The notes under the pieces are model-generated. The model saw only the letters and a list, made by a program, of their open reading frames with translations, ran no database searches and was not told where the DNA came from. Positions 26,101 to 38,855 of a stretch of 64,000 bases of DNA are shown here, one piece after another (positions within the stretch are counted from its first letter, which is position 1; each line of letters begins with the position of its first letter). A program made the translations under genes and the position numbers. The stretch covers positions 16,178,693 to 16,242,692 of the forward strand of contig NC_086257.1 of NCBI RefSeq assembly GCF_021018805.1, written 5' to 3'. Source of the stretch: Prinia subflava. Taxonomy: Eukaryota; Chordata; Aves; Passeriformes; Cisticolidae.

Positions 26101-29100
26101 GTCAGAGTCTGAGGTGCTGCTGCAGTCTGTGAGGGCACTGCAAGGCACTGCTTCGTGCTGAGTGTTTTGGACAACTCTGGATTGGGATGGATCAGCCTCT
26201 GGCAGTGCCTGACTCATCAGTGACTAGAGAAGGAGGCTAAGTGACTATGTGCTTAATTTTTAGACTGTAAAATTTACATTGCATGAATCACATGCAAAGC
26301 ATACACAGACCAGTGAAAATTGCATTGCTAATTGGTAAAAAAAGGGCTCTAATAGCTGGTTGGTGACAACTGTACTTTAGAAAAAACTAATTTGGGCAAA
26401 CAAACTGCTTTAATATCATGTAGATTTTATGAACTGATAGATGATTTTAATGTCTGGGAAAGTTCAAGACAGGCAATAACTGGGTTGTCTGTAAACAGTA
26501 GGGACTTACACACTAATAATCAACAAATAACTATGTAAAAGCAAGAAGTTTGTGAACTGCATGTGTTACCATCTGTGTAGTCTGCTAAGTGCTTGTCTGT
26601 TGCCCAAAATTCAGCAGATAGAAAGGCTGCCTCCCTCTGGGGCATGCACTGTGTGAAGCAATGTGTAAGAACATTTAATCTGAAAAATCAGCGAGGTGCT
26701 GCCCAATATTGTGATTAATCCTCTCAAAAATGTCATCAACTGAAATTTACATGTCAGTCTTTGAAGATGCCTTTGATTTGTCTGCCTGATAGAACTCCAG
26801 AACTTTGCAAATACAGATCTTGTATAAATACAATGAAAACAGCCAAATGTAAACTGAGAAACAGGGAGGAGTAGCAAATTACAGAGCACCAAAGTTAGCA
26901 AGTAGCTTCCCTAAGCCATTTTCTTGTTTCTAAATTGTTTCCTCCTCATTTATTTTGACATGTTCAAGAACAAAAGTAGAGTTTAGAACCTGGGAGAAAG
27001 TTGTGTTCTATGAAGAGACTTGGTGAAAATGAGCATCAGTGATTGAAGAGAAAAGCAAAGGTGTTTTCTCTATAATTTATGTGTCCCTTCAGTAGGTCTA
27101 TCAGCCTGAGTCTGTGTGTCTGAAGAGGACAGCTCCTGCTGTGCCAGAAATATGTTCTTTCTGTGTTGTGCTGCTGGCACCTAGGAGAGGGAGAAACATC
27201 CTCTGGGAGCGGACGAGGCGGGCTCCCAGGAGTCTTTCAGGGGAGCAGTGCCCTCTATGGCACAGTCTCAGCATCGTTCCCGCCCTGAAATTCACTGGAG
27301 CTCCAGCTGCTGCTGCGGCTTTGCCACGGGCTTTTTGAAAAGGTAATAGGGAAAGAAAGCACGTAGAAAAATATGATTTAACTTCTTCTGGCATTCTTAA
27401 GAGGTACATCAGACAGAGTGAACATCATTAGCTGTCAAAACTCAGATCCCAGTTTTTATTTCCATCCTGGTTGTGAACTTTTTTCTTGAGTTCATCTTTA
27501 AAAGGTTTCAAACCCGCTAAAACTGGAAAGAGCCTGCTGTGTCACTTAAAGCCATTTATCCCTCAGGATGGTCCATGTCTAACAGCTACCAGAAATGTCA
27601 CAACACCTTTCTCCACAGCAACAAACCCCTGCCTGAGCATCAGGAATTCTCTGTTCTCCATATCTCTGCTCAACCGGCTTAGCTACGATACCTATTAGAA
27701 ATCAACTCATGATCACTGAGAAAGGGTAGTTACTAATATATTTTGAAGTGCATCTTTCTTGTGGGATGTGGGAACAAAAGGAACTTTGGTGTGAACTTAG
27801 AGAGGAATAGAATTAATCTGGTTTTGAGTACTTTAAAACAACCTATACATTTCTACTTTTAAAATAGCTCTATAAATCTAAAATAAATCTACCAAAGAAC
27901 CTACACATGTTTTTCTTCCTCTTTCCCGATTCTTTGCTTGTTGTCTAACCACTGAGATTTTAAAGTTATAATCTTAGGAACCTCATCTTGGATCAGTAGG
28001 GTCCTTTGCACAAATTCTTGACCAAGGCTTCTCAGTGATGCTGCAGTATAAATATTAAAATTAGGTCACTTTTATTGTGTTTCTTCACCCATGAGTCATA
28101 GAATCACAGAAATATATTTGAGTTATTTTTTTAAAAAATGCTGGTAGTAGCTATAAAACCAAGACAAAGAAAAAAAATAAGATATTATATACATCTTTTT
28201 GAGCAGAGGCACATACATGGTTGATATCTGTCTTGTCCTCGTGTGGAACTGGCATGATATATCCAAGAATTTCAAGTTGATCCACACAGTTCTCCAGCAC
28301 AGCACTAAACATCAGAGCTTCCAGATGAGTGATTTTTTCCATTTGTTTAGTCTCTGTGTTTTGCTAGGAGGAACAAAGATAAAAGATACCAATCAGGAAA
28401 ACGCTATGGCGTTAGTAATGCCAGTAACAGTAGTTTAAACTAAAGGTAGATCCGAAATAGCCTTATTTGCAGCCTTACATATACTTCCCTGGCTTTGTTT
28501 ATAACCTTCCATACACTGTTTATAAGAGGAGCCGTGCTCTGCCAATGGCTGCATTCAGGGACAGTGGGAATGTTTAGATTTCATAAAACAAAGAGGTCCT
28601 GGTCCCTCCTACAGCAGAACTGGGGAGACAGGTTGAGAAGGGAATGGGAATGGAGGGCACAAACCGGGCGAGGTACCTCAGTATTTGTTTCAGGGGGGAG
28701 CACTGGTTCATGGTGGACTTTGGAAACAACAGAAGAAAGGTGCCTTTTTAAAAGAAAAAATAAATCCACGTCCTATAAAGTCTCAGATGGTGAACCTTCC
28801 TGCTCTAATCATTCCTCAGTATTACTGTGTAGCCTTCACACTTTTATGACCCCAGTCCCCTCTCAGTAGGAACTGTTACCATCTTAAGATGCTGAAAGTT
28901 AAACAAGAACCAATACCTGCACAGAGTAAACAATCTTTAACTTTCTGTGTTATTTTAACTTGCACTTCAAACATGAAACTGCTCTGACATACACTTAAGC
29001 ACCCTTTGCCTCATCTACAGAAGGAATACTGTGAAAGCATATCTAAGGAGAAGTGAAAATTCACTATTAATCCAAAAACATCTAAGAAAAAACCTGCATA

Positions 29101-30839
29101 ATAGAAAAATTCTCTGAGAATTTTAATGTTTTGATATACCATTGGACAATCTCTCCAAAGCCTGTACATATGAACCAGGTATTTCTTGTAGAACACATAG
29201 CACAACTGCAGTCTGAGGTGGCTGAGATTCTGAGTGTCGTTGTAATGGAAGTATCAACAGCCACTAACAAAATCTTCATTTGGCTGCTCTACCTACAACT
29301 GGATTTGTGCCATCTGTAAAACCCTTGCATAAACATATCCTAAGCCTGCAAAATATTACAGCCCAACCTCTAAGCATGCCAAGGAAACACATCAGGCAGT
29401 CCCTGGTAGCACAGGCATGGCTATATTCTGTGAAAATTGAAGAGGTTTGGATGCAGCTGTGCTCTGCATCACTGGAAATCAGTGATATTTCATAAACAAG
29501 TGTTTAAAAATATTCATACTTGCTATAAGTTCTCTGAAGCTGTTATCATTTGTCCTCCTCCTTTTTTATTATTTTTCTGGGAGAAAATACGTAATTTACT
29601 CTTGGACCATGAAGTTAATTTCACTTGGCAGAAAAGAAGGGCCACTTTTCAGTTCAGGTTGATTTGATGTCTGTTAGTACAGAACAGGTAAAACAAACAA
29701 AAGTAACTCAGATTTCACACATTTATTTCCTGATGTCCCTGCCTGTTGCAGGAAGTTGTTTAATGCAACACGTGTTGAAATGTGCTGGAAGAGGACACAG
29801 CTCTCCCTGGGGATAAGATTAGAAAGAGTCACAGGGCAGTGACTGGGATTGCTCTCAGTAAATCCATAGGAAGGGCAGATACCAGGGAGAGACAGAGGTA
29901 TTTAAGTTAAAGGATAATACTGCTCTGGGTCAAAGGAGAGCAATTTCCCCTAAGCCAGGCAATTATGATAAGGTTTCTAATCCCTGAATGGATGAAAATA
30001 CAGAACACCTTTCAGACAAGGTAATGATAGAGGCACTCTGATTTATTTCAAAAAGATTGTTTAAATCATGGCAGGAAAAAATAACAGGAAAGTAGTGGTT
30101 CTGAGCATGATCAATATGTTCACTATACTTGTATTGTTTGTACCCACTTACCTCTAATTCCTCTCAGAAAGGCTTTTGACGGTCACCTAGGACAAAGAAG
30201 GAACTGATTTCATCCCTTTGCTTCTGAGATTTTTTCTCTCTTTTATATTAATTATTTAAAAAATGTAACAACTGGAGATAGGAGTCTGATAATAGCATTA
30301 ACAAAAAAAATGGCAAATGATCTGTATAATAGACTAAACCCATCACTTTTCAGCCTTGGAATCAATTATAGAAGTGGAGATGCAGTATTTTTACACTAAG
30401 AAAGTCAGGCAGTTAACAGGCATTGATAAAATATTTTTCAATGTTTTACTCATTTTTATCTTTTTCAGAAATCCATGATCCATATTTTGAGTCTAAACAA
30501 CCTAAGAATAATCTATTACATGTGGAGTCCTAATGCTAAAAATATGGTGAAAAAAGATGTGTTGGCAGATAGCTGTGGCAGATGATTACAGCAGCATTTT
30601 TGGAAGAAGAAATAACACACGCAGCTCTCATAGGAAAAAGGGACTTATTTGGAAACAAAGGAGGATGCAACAGCTTTTCCTCTTTTCCATCAGCAGCTTC
30701 TGACCAGGAGAGAATTAACTCAGGATATTAATATGTTTTAAGAAAGCTAGCAACTGTAACGTTTCTCTAAAGCCCCTTTGCTGCTTTGCTCCTCCTGTGT
30801 ATCTTCTCTTACATCCATATCCTTGCTCAGCAGATCCAT
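11058..30839 (-). CDS. IQCG: IQCG / DRC9, dynein regulatory complex subunit 9
   Basis: IQ motif-containing protein G, a subunit of the nexin-dynein regulatory complex of motile cilia and flagella that can bind calmodulin. Exons on the - strand, 5' to 3': possible start exon 30813-30839; 28217-28363; 24557-24783; 23404-23532; 21417-21498; 15225-15386; 14559-14633; 12961-13092; 11656-11757; 11058-11189. All junctions are GT-AG and the frames join without a break. The product is about 404 residues; human IQCG is about 443. Recognised landmarks are AVLENCVDQLEILGYIMPV near the N terminus, KFFDIIKREEKGKKEI, LTQKKC, LDYWMEKYNKD and the C-terminal IQ motif. The middle is charged coiled coil. It is convergent with LRCH3 and head-to-head with RPL35A, the same order as human 3q29. 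The first coding exon is uncertain; if it is wrong, translation could start at 28340-28342. Confidence 0.92.
11656..15386 (-). CDS. IQCG: IQCG coiled-coil exons (four exons)
   Basis: Exons 15225-15386 (54 codons), 14559-14633 (25), 12961-13092 (44) and 11656-11757 (34) are all phase 0 to phase 0. They read as one long charged coiled coil, with landmarks CLKDKLQERMAKLN, LTQKKCSSAEDALE, LHTETENLL, WMEKYNKD and IIIDRTDKEAKRKQRE. The acceptor of 11656-11757 was set before TGCCTG rather than at the later CAG/ACA. Only that choice keeps the same residue spacing as human IQCG between the LQxxAK and IIxDR motifs. Confidence 0.88.
15387..21416 (-). other. Large IQCG intron
   Basis: About 6 kb between the exons at 21417 and 15225. 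Open frames on both strands are short and unrelated to known families. I see no embedded gene, structural RNA or clear repeat. Confidence 0.6.
21417..24783 (-). CDS. IQCG: IQCG central exons (three exons)
   Basis: Exons 24557-24783 (75 codons plus 2 bases), 23404-23532 (129 bases) and 21417-21498 (82 bases). The split codons rebuild arginine at both joins (AG/G). The 3' half is clearly IQCG: LKKIYADRQYASEIITVTIQ, then FFDIIKREEKGKKEIMALQ. The 5' part of 24557-24783 is Ser/Lys/Gln-rich and only loosely like the mammalian protein, so this segment evolves fast. The donor at 23404 is GTCAGT, acceptable but not optimal. Confidence 0.88.
24784..28216 (-). other. IQCG intron with an old CR1 fragment
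   Basis: About 3.4 kb of intron. The only recognisable content is the decayed CR1-type segment near 25,075-25,370, annotated separately. No additional coding exon was found. Confidence 0.6.
25075..25370 (-). repeat. Decayed CR1-type LINE fragment
   Basis: The + strand shows the pattern typical of the reverse complement of an avian CR1 3' region. A segment like 'acatgttcttaatggcctc' is followed by 'aagaaagttttttctcctc' and 'ccttgttgtcctggcctc', in the usual order and spacing. It is old and diverged, so the ends are approximate. Confidence 0.5.
28217..28363 (-). CDS. IQCG: IQCG N-terminal conserved exon
   Basis: After a TCCTAG acceptor the exon reads QNTETKQMEKITHL, then AVLENCVDQLEILGYIMPVP, the strongest N-terminal match to IQCG. 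Two in-frame donors are possible. CAT/GTATGT ends the exon at 28217 and is preferred. GAT/GTATAT ends it at 28193 and adds eight codons. Both keep frame with the next exon. Confidence 0.82.
28364..30812 (-). other. IQCG 5' intron
   Basis: About 2.4 kb, AT-rich, with short unrelated frames only. If the start exon at 30813 is wrong, this is part of a longer 5' intron reaching the CpG-island promoter. Confidence 0.5.
30813..30839 (-). CDS. IQCG: Possible IQCG first coding exon (9 codons)
   Basis: ATG at 30837-30839 (context GGCACATGG, +4 G) opens MDLLSKDMD. It is followed at once by a strong GTAAGA donor in phase 0, matching the phase of the next exon. An AG-ending acceptor lies about 20 bases upstream. 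Supporting points are the position between the promoter and the N-terminal exon, the phase and the acidic character. There is no recognisable similarity to the mammalian N terminus, which is longer. Translation could instead begin at 28340-28342. Confidence 0.4.
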
Positions 30840-31552
30840 GTGCCAATCCAGTAGGGTCTGGGCTTATGTTAAATTGAAATTGAGAAGGGAACTGTCTGGG
30901 GCATTATCAAACACTACAGATATGTGCTGCTTGCTCTGGATTTTAGTGTCAACACTGTGCCCTCAGACCATCCACTGGCATCGCCCTGCACTGCTGTATT
31001 TGCTGAACTCCCTCACTAAACTCTATTAATAATATTTTTTTTTTAAGTATGTGAAGGATTCAGCTTTCCCCATGAGTTTTGGATGACATTCTTTCCCTGC
31101 TGATCTAAAGGGAAAGAAAAACATATCAAGTAATAATTTTTAAAACAACTGTATAAAAGGTCTGGCCTCCTGTTCCTTTGGGGATTGCAACTCCCTCTGC
31201 TGTGTGAGAGTCCTGGATGTACATTTCTCCCACCCTGCTGCCTGATAAATGAAAAGAGATTCAAGAGCAGCATTTTGTGCAGCATTCCTTGTAGTCATGC
31301 AAAGAGACTCCAGTGAATTCCAGTGAAAAAATGCATAGCTGAGAATGTCACATCTCCTTTAGTGGCTCTGTTTGGCAAATGACTGGCAAGGAGAGATTCT
31401 GAATATCCACAGGAGCAGCAGCTCAGCCAGAAAACACAAGTAACTTCATTTTTGCCAAAGAAAGGTCTTGTGGAAAGCAAAATCGGTGTAGCCTTACTTT
31501 ACATAGTTCTGCCTACTGCTAGAAATATTAGGACAGCAAGGTGCTCATTTTG

Positions 31553-31720
31553 GGAAAAAAAAAAAAGGTGGGGGGAAGGACAAGAAAAGGAGAGGAAAGG
31601 GGAGGAATGGAGAGAGGAAGGGGAAGAAAGGGATGGCAAGAGAAGGAAAGGGAAAGGGAAAGGGAAAGGGAAAGGGAAAGGGAAAGGGAAAGGGAAAGGG
31701 AAAGGGAAAGGGAAAGGGAC
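31553..31720 (+). repeat. Polypurine tract with (GGGAAA)n hexamer array
   Basis: Almost every base from about 31553 to 31719 is a purine on the + strand. The last 75 or so bases (about 31644-31719) are a near-perfect GGGAAA hexamer array of roughly 12 to 13 copies. It lies in the 5' intron of IQCG, about 0.8 kb from the shared IQCG/RPL35A promoter. Lysine/glycine- or arginine/glutamate-repeat frames across it are artefacts of the repeat. Confidence 0.95.
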
Positions 31721-32289
31721 TATCAAGGTTCCTCATGGTTTCCCCTCCCCTCAACTTTCTTCCCCTAAATCACTTCAAGTGTTCTGAAAATGCACCTGAA
31801 TTTCGGGCAGCGTGAGAGAACTGACAAAGAAGAGAACTGAGAGAAGAAGAATTCAGGAGTGAATAACCCTGACGTGAGCAAATGAGTAAGTACACGCTTC
31901 CAGACCATATATAGGAAAATAAAGGAATGTGAGACTTGGTTACAGGGGTTTCAGTGTCCAAATATGTTTTTTGCCTCCAAGGCGATATCTGGAGTAAAAC
32001 AAATGTCGAACGATTCACTGACTCAGGGTGAGACCCGAGGGCGACGGGCAGGGCCCGGAGCCCACCCCGAACACCAGGGGCTGCTCTCTCCCTCCGCTCA
32101 GCCTCTCTTCGGGCTCCTCGGCTCGTTGCACCGCCGCGGCCCGTTTGAATTCGCCCTGCCCAGACCGGCCCAGGCCCCCCTCAACCTCTCACGGGGATCT
32201 GCCCTCATTTCCCCCGCTCCCGGTCCCGGTCCCGCTCCCCCTCCCGCTCCCGCTCCCGGCCGCCCCGCCTTCACCGGGATGCGCCGCCC

Positions 32290-32303
32290 GTCTCCACGGC
32301 AAC
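32290..32303 (+). promoter_or_regulatory. X-box (RFX binding site), probably for IQCG
   Basis: GTCTCCACGGCAAC fits the imperfect inverted-repeat X-box consensus (GTNNCC, two bases, RGNAAC). RFX factors drive ciliary genes through such sites, and IQCG encodes a ciliary axoneme protein. It lies about 245 bases from the RPL35A start, towards the IQCG side. Binding is inferred. Confidence 0.6.
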
Positions 32304-32546
32304 CACCACGCTCGGGGGCCTCGCGGGGCTGCCCGGTGGGTGCCTACGCAGCGGGGCTGGGGCCGCCGCTCCCGGGATCGCCTTGCGGGGATCGCCGCCG
32401 GGAAACGCGGGGAGGGAAGGCGGGACGCGGACGGGCGGCGCGGGGCCGCCGGGCCGCCCTCATCGCTCGCGCCGCTCCCTCAGGCAGCGCGGGCCGCCCG
32501 CTCGGGTCCTGCCCGCGCGCTTCCCGGAAGTCAGCCAGGCGCGGGT

Positions 32547-32576
32547 CTCTTTCGCCGCCATCTTGGGGCGCCGGGG
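32547..32576 (+). promoter_or_regulatory. RPL35A: RPL35A 5'TOP start and non-coding exon 1 with YY1-like element
   Basis: CTCTTTC at 32547-32553 is a C-initiated oligopyrimidine run, as at the cap site of ribosomal-protein mRNAs (TOR-responsive translation). GCCGCCATCTTG at 32554-32565 is a YY1-type element typical of ribosomal-protein gene starts. GTGAGG at 32577 is a good donor, giving a 30-base first exon. The exact start base is inferred. Confidence 0.65.
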
Positions 32577-32801
32577 GTGAGGCGGAGCGGGGCTGCGGGC
32601 CGGGAGCGGGGCTGGGGGTTGCTGCCCGCGCTGCGGGGCCGCCGGCGGGCGCGGGGCTCCTGAGGCGCGGCGGATGGCGCGGTCTGGGGCGGGGACGAGG
32701 CGGGATGGCGCCGATGCGGCGCGGATGACCCCAGTCGCGGGTTTGGGGCCCTCGGCTGGAGCGGGGCTGAGGCGGCTGCGCTGCGGGGGAGCGGAGGGTC
32801 C

Positions 32802-32843
32802 CGGGGCTCGGGGTGGCTCCCGGGGCTCGGGGTGGCTCCCGGG
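32802..32843 (+). repeat. Exact 19-bp tandem duplication in RPL35A intron 1
   Basis: CGGGGCTCGGGGTGGCTCC at 32802-32820 is repeated exactly at 32821-32839, followed by a partial third copy (CGGG). The repeated G runs could form G-quadruplexes. It lies between the non-coding first exon and the ATG exon. Confidence 0.9.
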
Positions 32844-32957
32844 TAGTCCCCGGGTGTTCGGGATCCCTCTCGCCCAACTGGGCGGAGATGCCGGCCCGAG
32901 GCTCATGGCTGTGTGTCGTTTCCAGGCCTGCCGGGACCGGGTCTGCGAGAGGACACC

Positions 32958-36183
<3,226 letters not shown>

Positions 36184-36195
36184 ATTTTTATTGAA

Positions 36196-36201
36196 AATAA
36201 A
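36196..36201 (+). terminator. RPL35A poly(A) signal
   Basis: AATAAA 12 bases after the TAA at 36181-36183. The downstream sequence is T/GT-rich (TGTGTTTAACTTTCG, then TTTCTGGTTTTATTG). The very short 3' UTR is typical of ribosomal-protein mRNAs. Confidence 0.85.
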
Positions 36202-37686
36202 TGGAGAATGTGTTTAACTTTCGTATCTTTCTGGTTTTATTGCCTCCACTGATTTTGAGAGACTTCTTTCTTGGTAACATATCAGAGTTGACAGCACAGA
36301 GACACTAAATCCTCACAGGTGCAAAGGCTCTCTCACATCTCACAGTAGTAATTCTGGTAGAATCACAGATAATGAGCCCATGTGTACCTGGGCAGCACAT
36401 GTGCCCATAGTGTCTGCCCTGTGTAAATTATTTAAACACCTTTTTGTTGCATGGCTCTGTGGTGCCCAAGTGTTAACACCGTTTTCTCAGCCAGCCTTAT
36501 CCCAGCATGTCATGCAGGGCACTGAGCATCTTTGCAGCCCTTCCATAGTTCTTTTAGGTTTGCTGAACAATAAGGTGGTGAAAAATGAATTTACAGTCTT
36601 GAAGTGCAAGGCTCTAAGTTTATCTCTGAAAATCCCCCCAGATACTGGGTAGTTAAAGGGAGGTTTGAGGCAGGTACAGTTGTCATGGTTGGTGCTGATG
36701 TCACAGTCCCAAAATGACTTGTGGATACTTTGTGAGGGCAGCTCCACCTAACACCAAGTAGTTCCATCATTTTCAGTGCATCCCTAGTTGGTCAGGCAGG
36801 TGAGTCTGTTGGCTCAACTACACCTCGAGCCCACTCCAGTGCAGCCCCTCCTTCTCAGGGCATGAGAGTTTCCCTCTCCCTGCCTGGCCCTGCTGCCAGT
36901 GTGTGTCAGGGAGCCCTCCGAGCTGTTGGCTTTGCACATCTGCAGTGGGCTGGTATTTCACAGCTAATTCTCTTCTGAAAGAGGTGGAGTAGCTGTATGT
37001 GCAGAATACATTGTTGGGTAAATCAAAACTTTGAATTGGAATTTAAAAACTTGACCCAACTACTCAGCTCAGGTATAAAAAGTATTTGGCTGCTCTAAGC
37101 CTGCTGCTGCTGTGCATCACAGCAGGAGAGCCTTTCCCCATGGAAAATGCATTTTTTAGCATAAGGAGAGAAATTGCAGCCTATGGGATATTGGGCCAGG
37201 TCAGGTAGGGCTTTTAGTCTTCCACAACTACCAATAGGTTGGACACATTGGATTCAAGGAAGGATTGATGGGATTTCCAGCTTTAGGCATTACAGAGGAA
37301 GGAGGAGGAAATGTAGTGAGCAAGGTGGACTGTAACAACAGGTTTGTAGGCCTGTGGTCACAATCACATAGTTGGGTTTTGCTGATGACAAGGTAGTAAG
37401 TCCTTTTGAGTTTGATACAAGATGCCCAAAAGTGTGTAATCATCCCTTCTCTCTCCCCTGTCACCTCCTTCTATTGTACCAGACTGCCAAGGTACAAAGC
37501 CTTTTTCCGGTAGGTCCAACCCCAAATAGCACATGGCTGCAATTTGTGAATCTCTGTATCAAAACCTCTTTTTTCACGTTCATTTAGTCCTACCCAACCC
37601 AGTGTTGGCTGCTCAGAGCAGCAGGTGTTGCCTGTTTTGAGCCTGTGCTGTGCAATTGCCTTTGTTACTTCCGTTCCTTTCCCCAG
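36202..37686 (+). other. Intergenic stretch between RPL35A and the C2orf72-like gene
   Basis: About 1.5 kb with no recognised coding exon. In human the next gene after RPL35A is LMLN, which is absent here. A possible TATA box (TATAAAA, 37074-37080) and a possible 5' UTR acceptor (TTTCCCCAG ending 37686) may belong to the downstream gene. Confidence 0.5.
37074..37080 (+). promoter_or_regulatory. Possible TATA box of the C2orf72-like gene
   Basis: TATAAAA about 640 bases upstream of the ATG at 37719. It would be used only if a 5' UTR intron ends at the acceptor at 37681-37686. No CpG island accompanies this gene, so a TATA-type promoter is plausible but unproven. Confidence 0.25.
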
Positions 37687-37718
37687 CAGCACAGTAAACT
37701 GACGTGTGAGAGGAAGCT

Positions 37719-38855
37719 ATGGCCTCAAAGGAGCCTGCCTCTTTTGTGGACAGAACCACCTGGGATTTTCTCAACCTACTGGACATGCTGGGGAGCCGGA
37801 ACGGGCGGGTGGGTGTGATGGAGGTGGACCATGCTGACTCCAGAGCTCCCTCATTGCTGGTGGATTTTACCCGGGACCTGTGTGGCACAGGGGACATCAA
37901 GCACAAACCACAGCAGGCAGAGAATGAGGGAAAGGAAGAGGAGGACCTGGTTCCTCCACATCTGATTTTTATGCTATGGCAAGCCAGTGTGTTGAGAAGG
38001 CTCATGCAGTGGGATCACCTGGAGGAGGCTGTCCGGGATGTGAGGAACCTCCTCCCCTGCCTGCCAGATGTGCTGGTGCTTGTGATGATCCGTCCTGACT
38101 CCCAGGAACAGCTGGAGCAGTCAGTGAGAGCGCTGAGGAGAATGCAATGCGTGCTGGATGGGGCCCTGCAACTGACTGTGGAGACTGCAATTTACAGCCC
38201 AGGCCAGCCTGGAGGTGTCCTGGAGGCAAAGAGAGCTGCCTGTAGGGCACTGAGAGAAGCCTTGAACTGCCATGAAGGTAACCGGGTAGCACAGCTAAAC
38301 ACAGGGGTGAGGGACACAAAAGCATGCCCAGGGCAGTGAGAGGGACAGTGTATATGGAAGTGGTGCTTGTCAACTGGATTCAGATACAAGAGGGAAGACA
38401 AGACAAGCTGCACCCTGCAGGCAATGAGCCAGAAATGAGAATGGAGGTTTACATGCTGGGATGGGGATGGACAATGTGTCCAAGCCAAGCGTGTTCCCTC
38501 TTCCAAGTCAGATGGTGTTGGCTCTTCCTTGCCCAAAACACACAGGGCAGTGGAAATGCTGCTCAGTGTAAGAGCTGCAGTTCTGACTCCCTGCTGGAGC
38601 TTTCTGTGACGATGTTAACTACTCCACAGCCTCACTGACACCGAGTTCTTCATTGGAGGGATGTGCCAACCTTTTTGGGTGGCCACAGGCCTTAGCTTTG
38701 AAAGGATGATGCCAGGTGTTCTGCTATCATTTGCGTTTCTTCCCCTAGAAGTCGACTCCCAGGAGCCATTTGTTATTTCGCTCCCGGAGCTCAGATACTG
38801 CCGAGTTCTGCCTGAATGTAGGCAAGAGAAGGTATCAAAGACAGATGGAGAATGA
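37719..38855 (+). CDS. C2orf72-like protein, upstream tandem paralogue
   Basis: Two exons: 37719-38277 (186 codons plus one base, donor G/GTAACC) and 38749-38855 (acceptor CCCCTAG, TGA end). The split codon gives Glu and the product is 221 residues. It starts MASKEPASFVDRTTWDFLNL. It resembles the gene at 41471 in order and spacing: a helix before a (T/A)RDL motif, (A/V)VRDVR..LP, a hydrophobic strand, a YSPG motif, then AACRALR(E/A)AL at the exon end, and both genes break at the same codon phase. Family function is unknown. A donor-like AAG/GTATCA inside exon 2 could allow a longer form. Expression is inferred only from conserved architecture. Confidence 0.7.

Larger units (their letters stand above)
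32040..32950. promoter_or_regulatory. CpG-island bidirectional promoter of IQCG (-) and RPL35A (+)
   Basis: A strongly GC- and CpG-rich segment separates the divergent IQCG and RPL35A genes. It contains an RFX-type X-box (32290-32303), an imperfect array of CCCGCT/CCCGGT hexamers (about 32216-32265), a palindromic ETS site CTTCCCGGAAG (32520-32530), a 5'TOP start (32547) and a YY1-like element (32554-32565). There is no TATA box. Head-to-head arrangement of these two genes is also found in human. The extent is approximate. Confidence 0.8.

Noticed and set aside
28093..28113. 'tcatagaatcacagaa' as a CR1 tail
   Set aside because: It resembles the CR1 8-base tail but no CR1 body is recognisable beside it, so it is too short to call.
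31452..31815. Lys/Gly-, Arg/Glu- and Pro/Phe-repeat frames
   Set aside because: They are translations of the GGGAAA hexamer array in different frames, not proteins.
31964..32728. Long + strand open frames (254 and 211 codons) in the promoter island
   Set aside because: They are Pro/Arg/Gly/Ala-rich frames produced by GC-rich sequence, they cover the RPL35A promoter and first exon, and they match no family.
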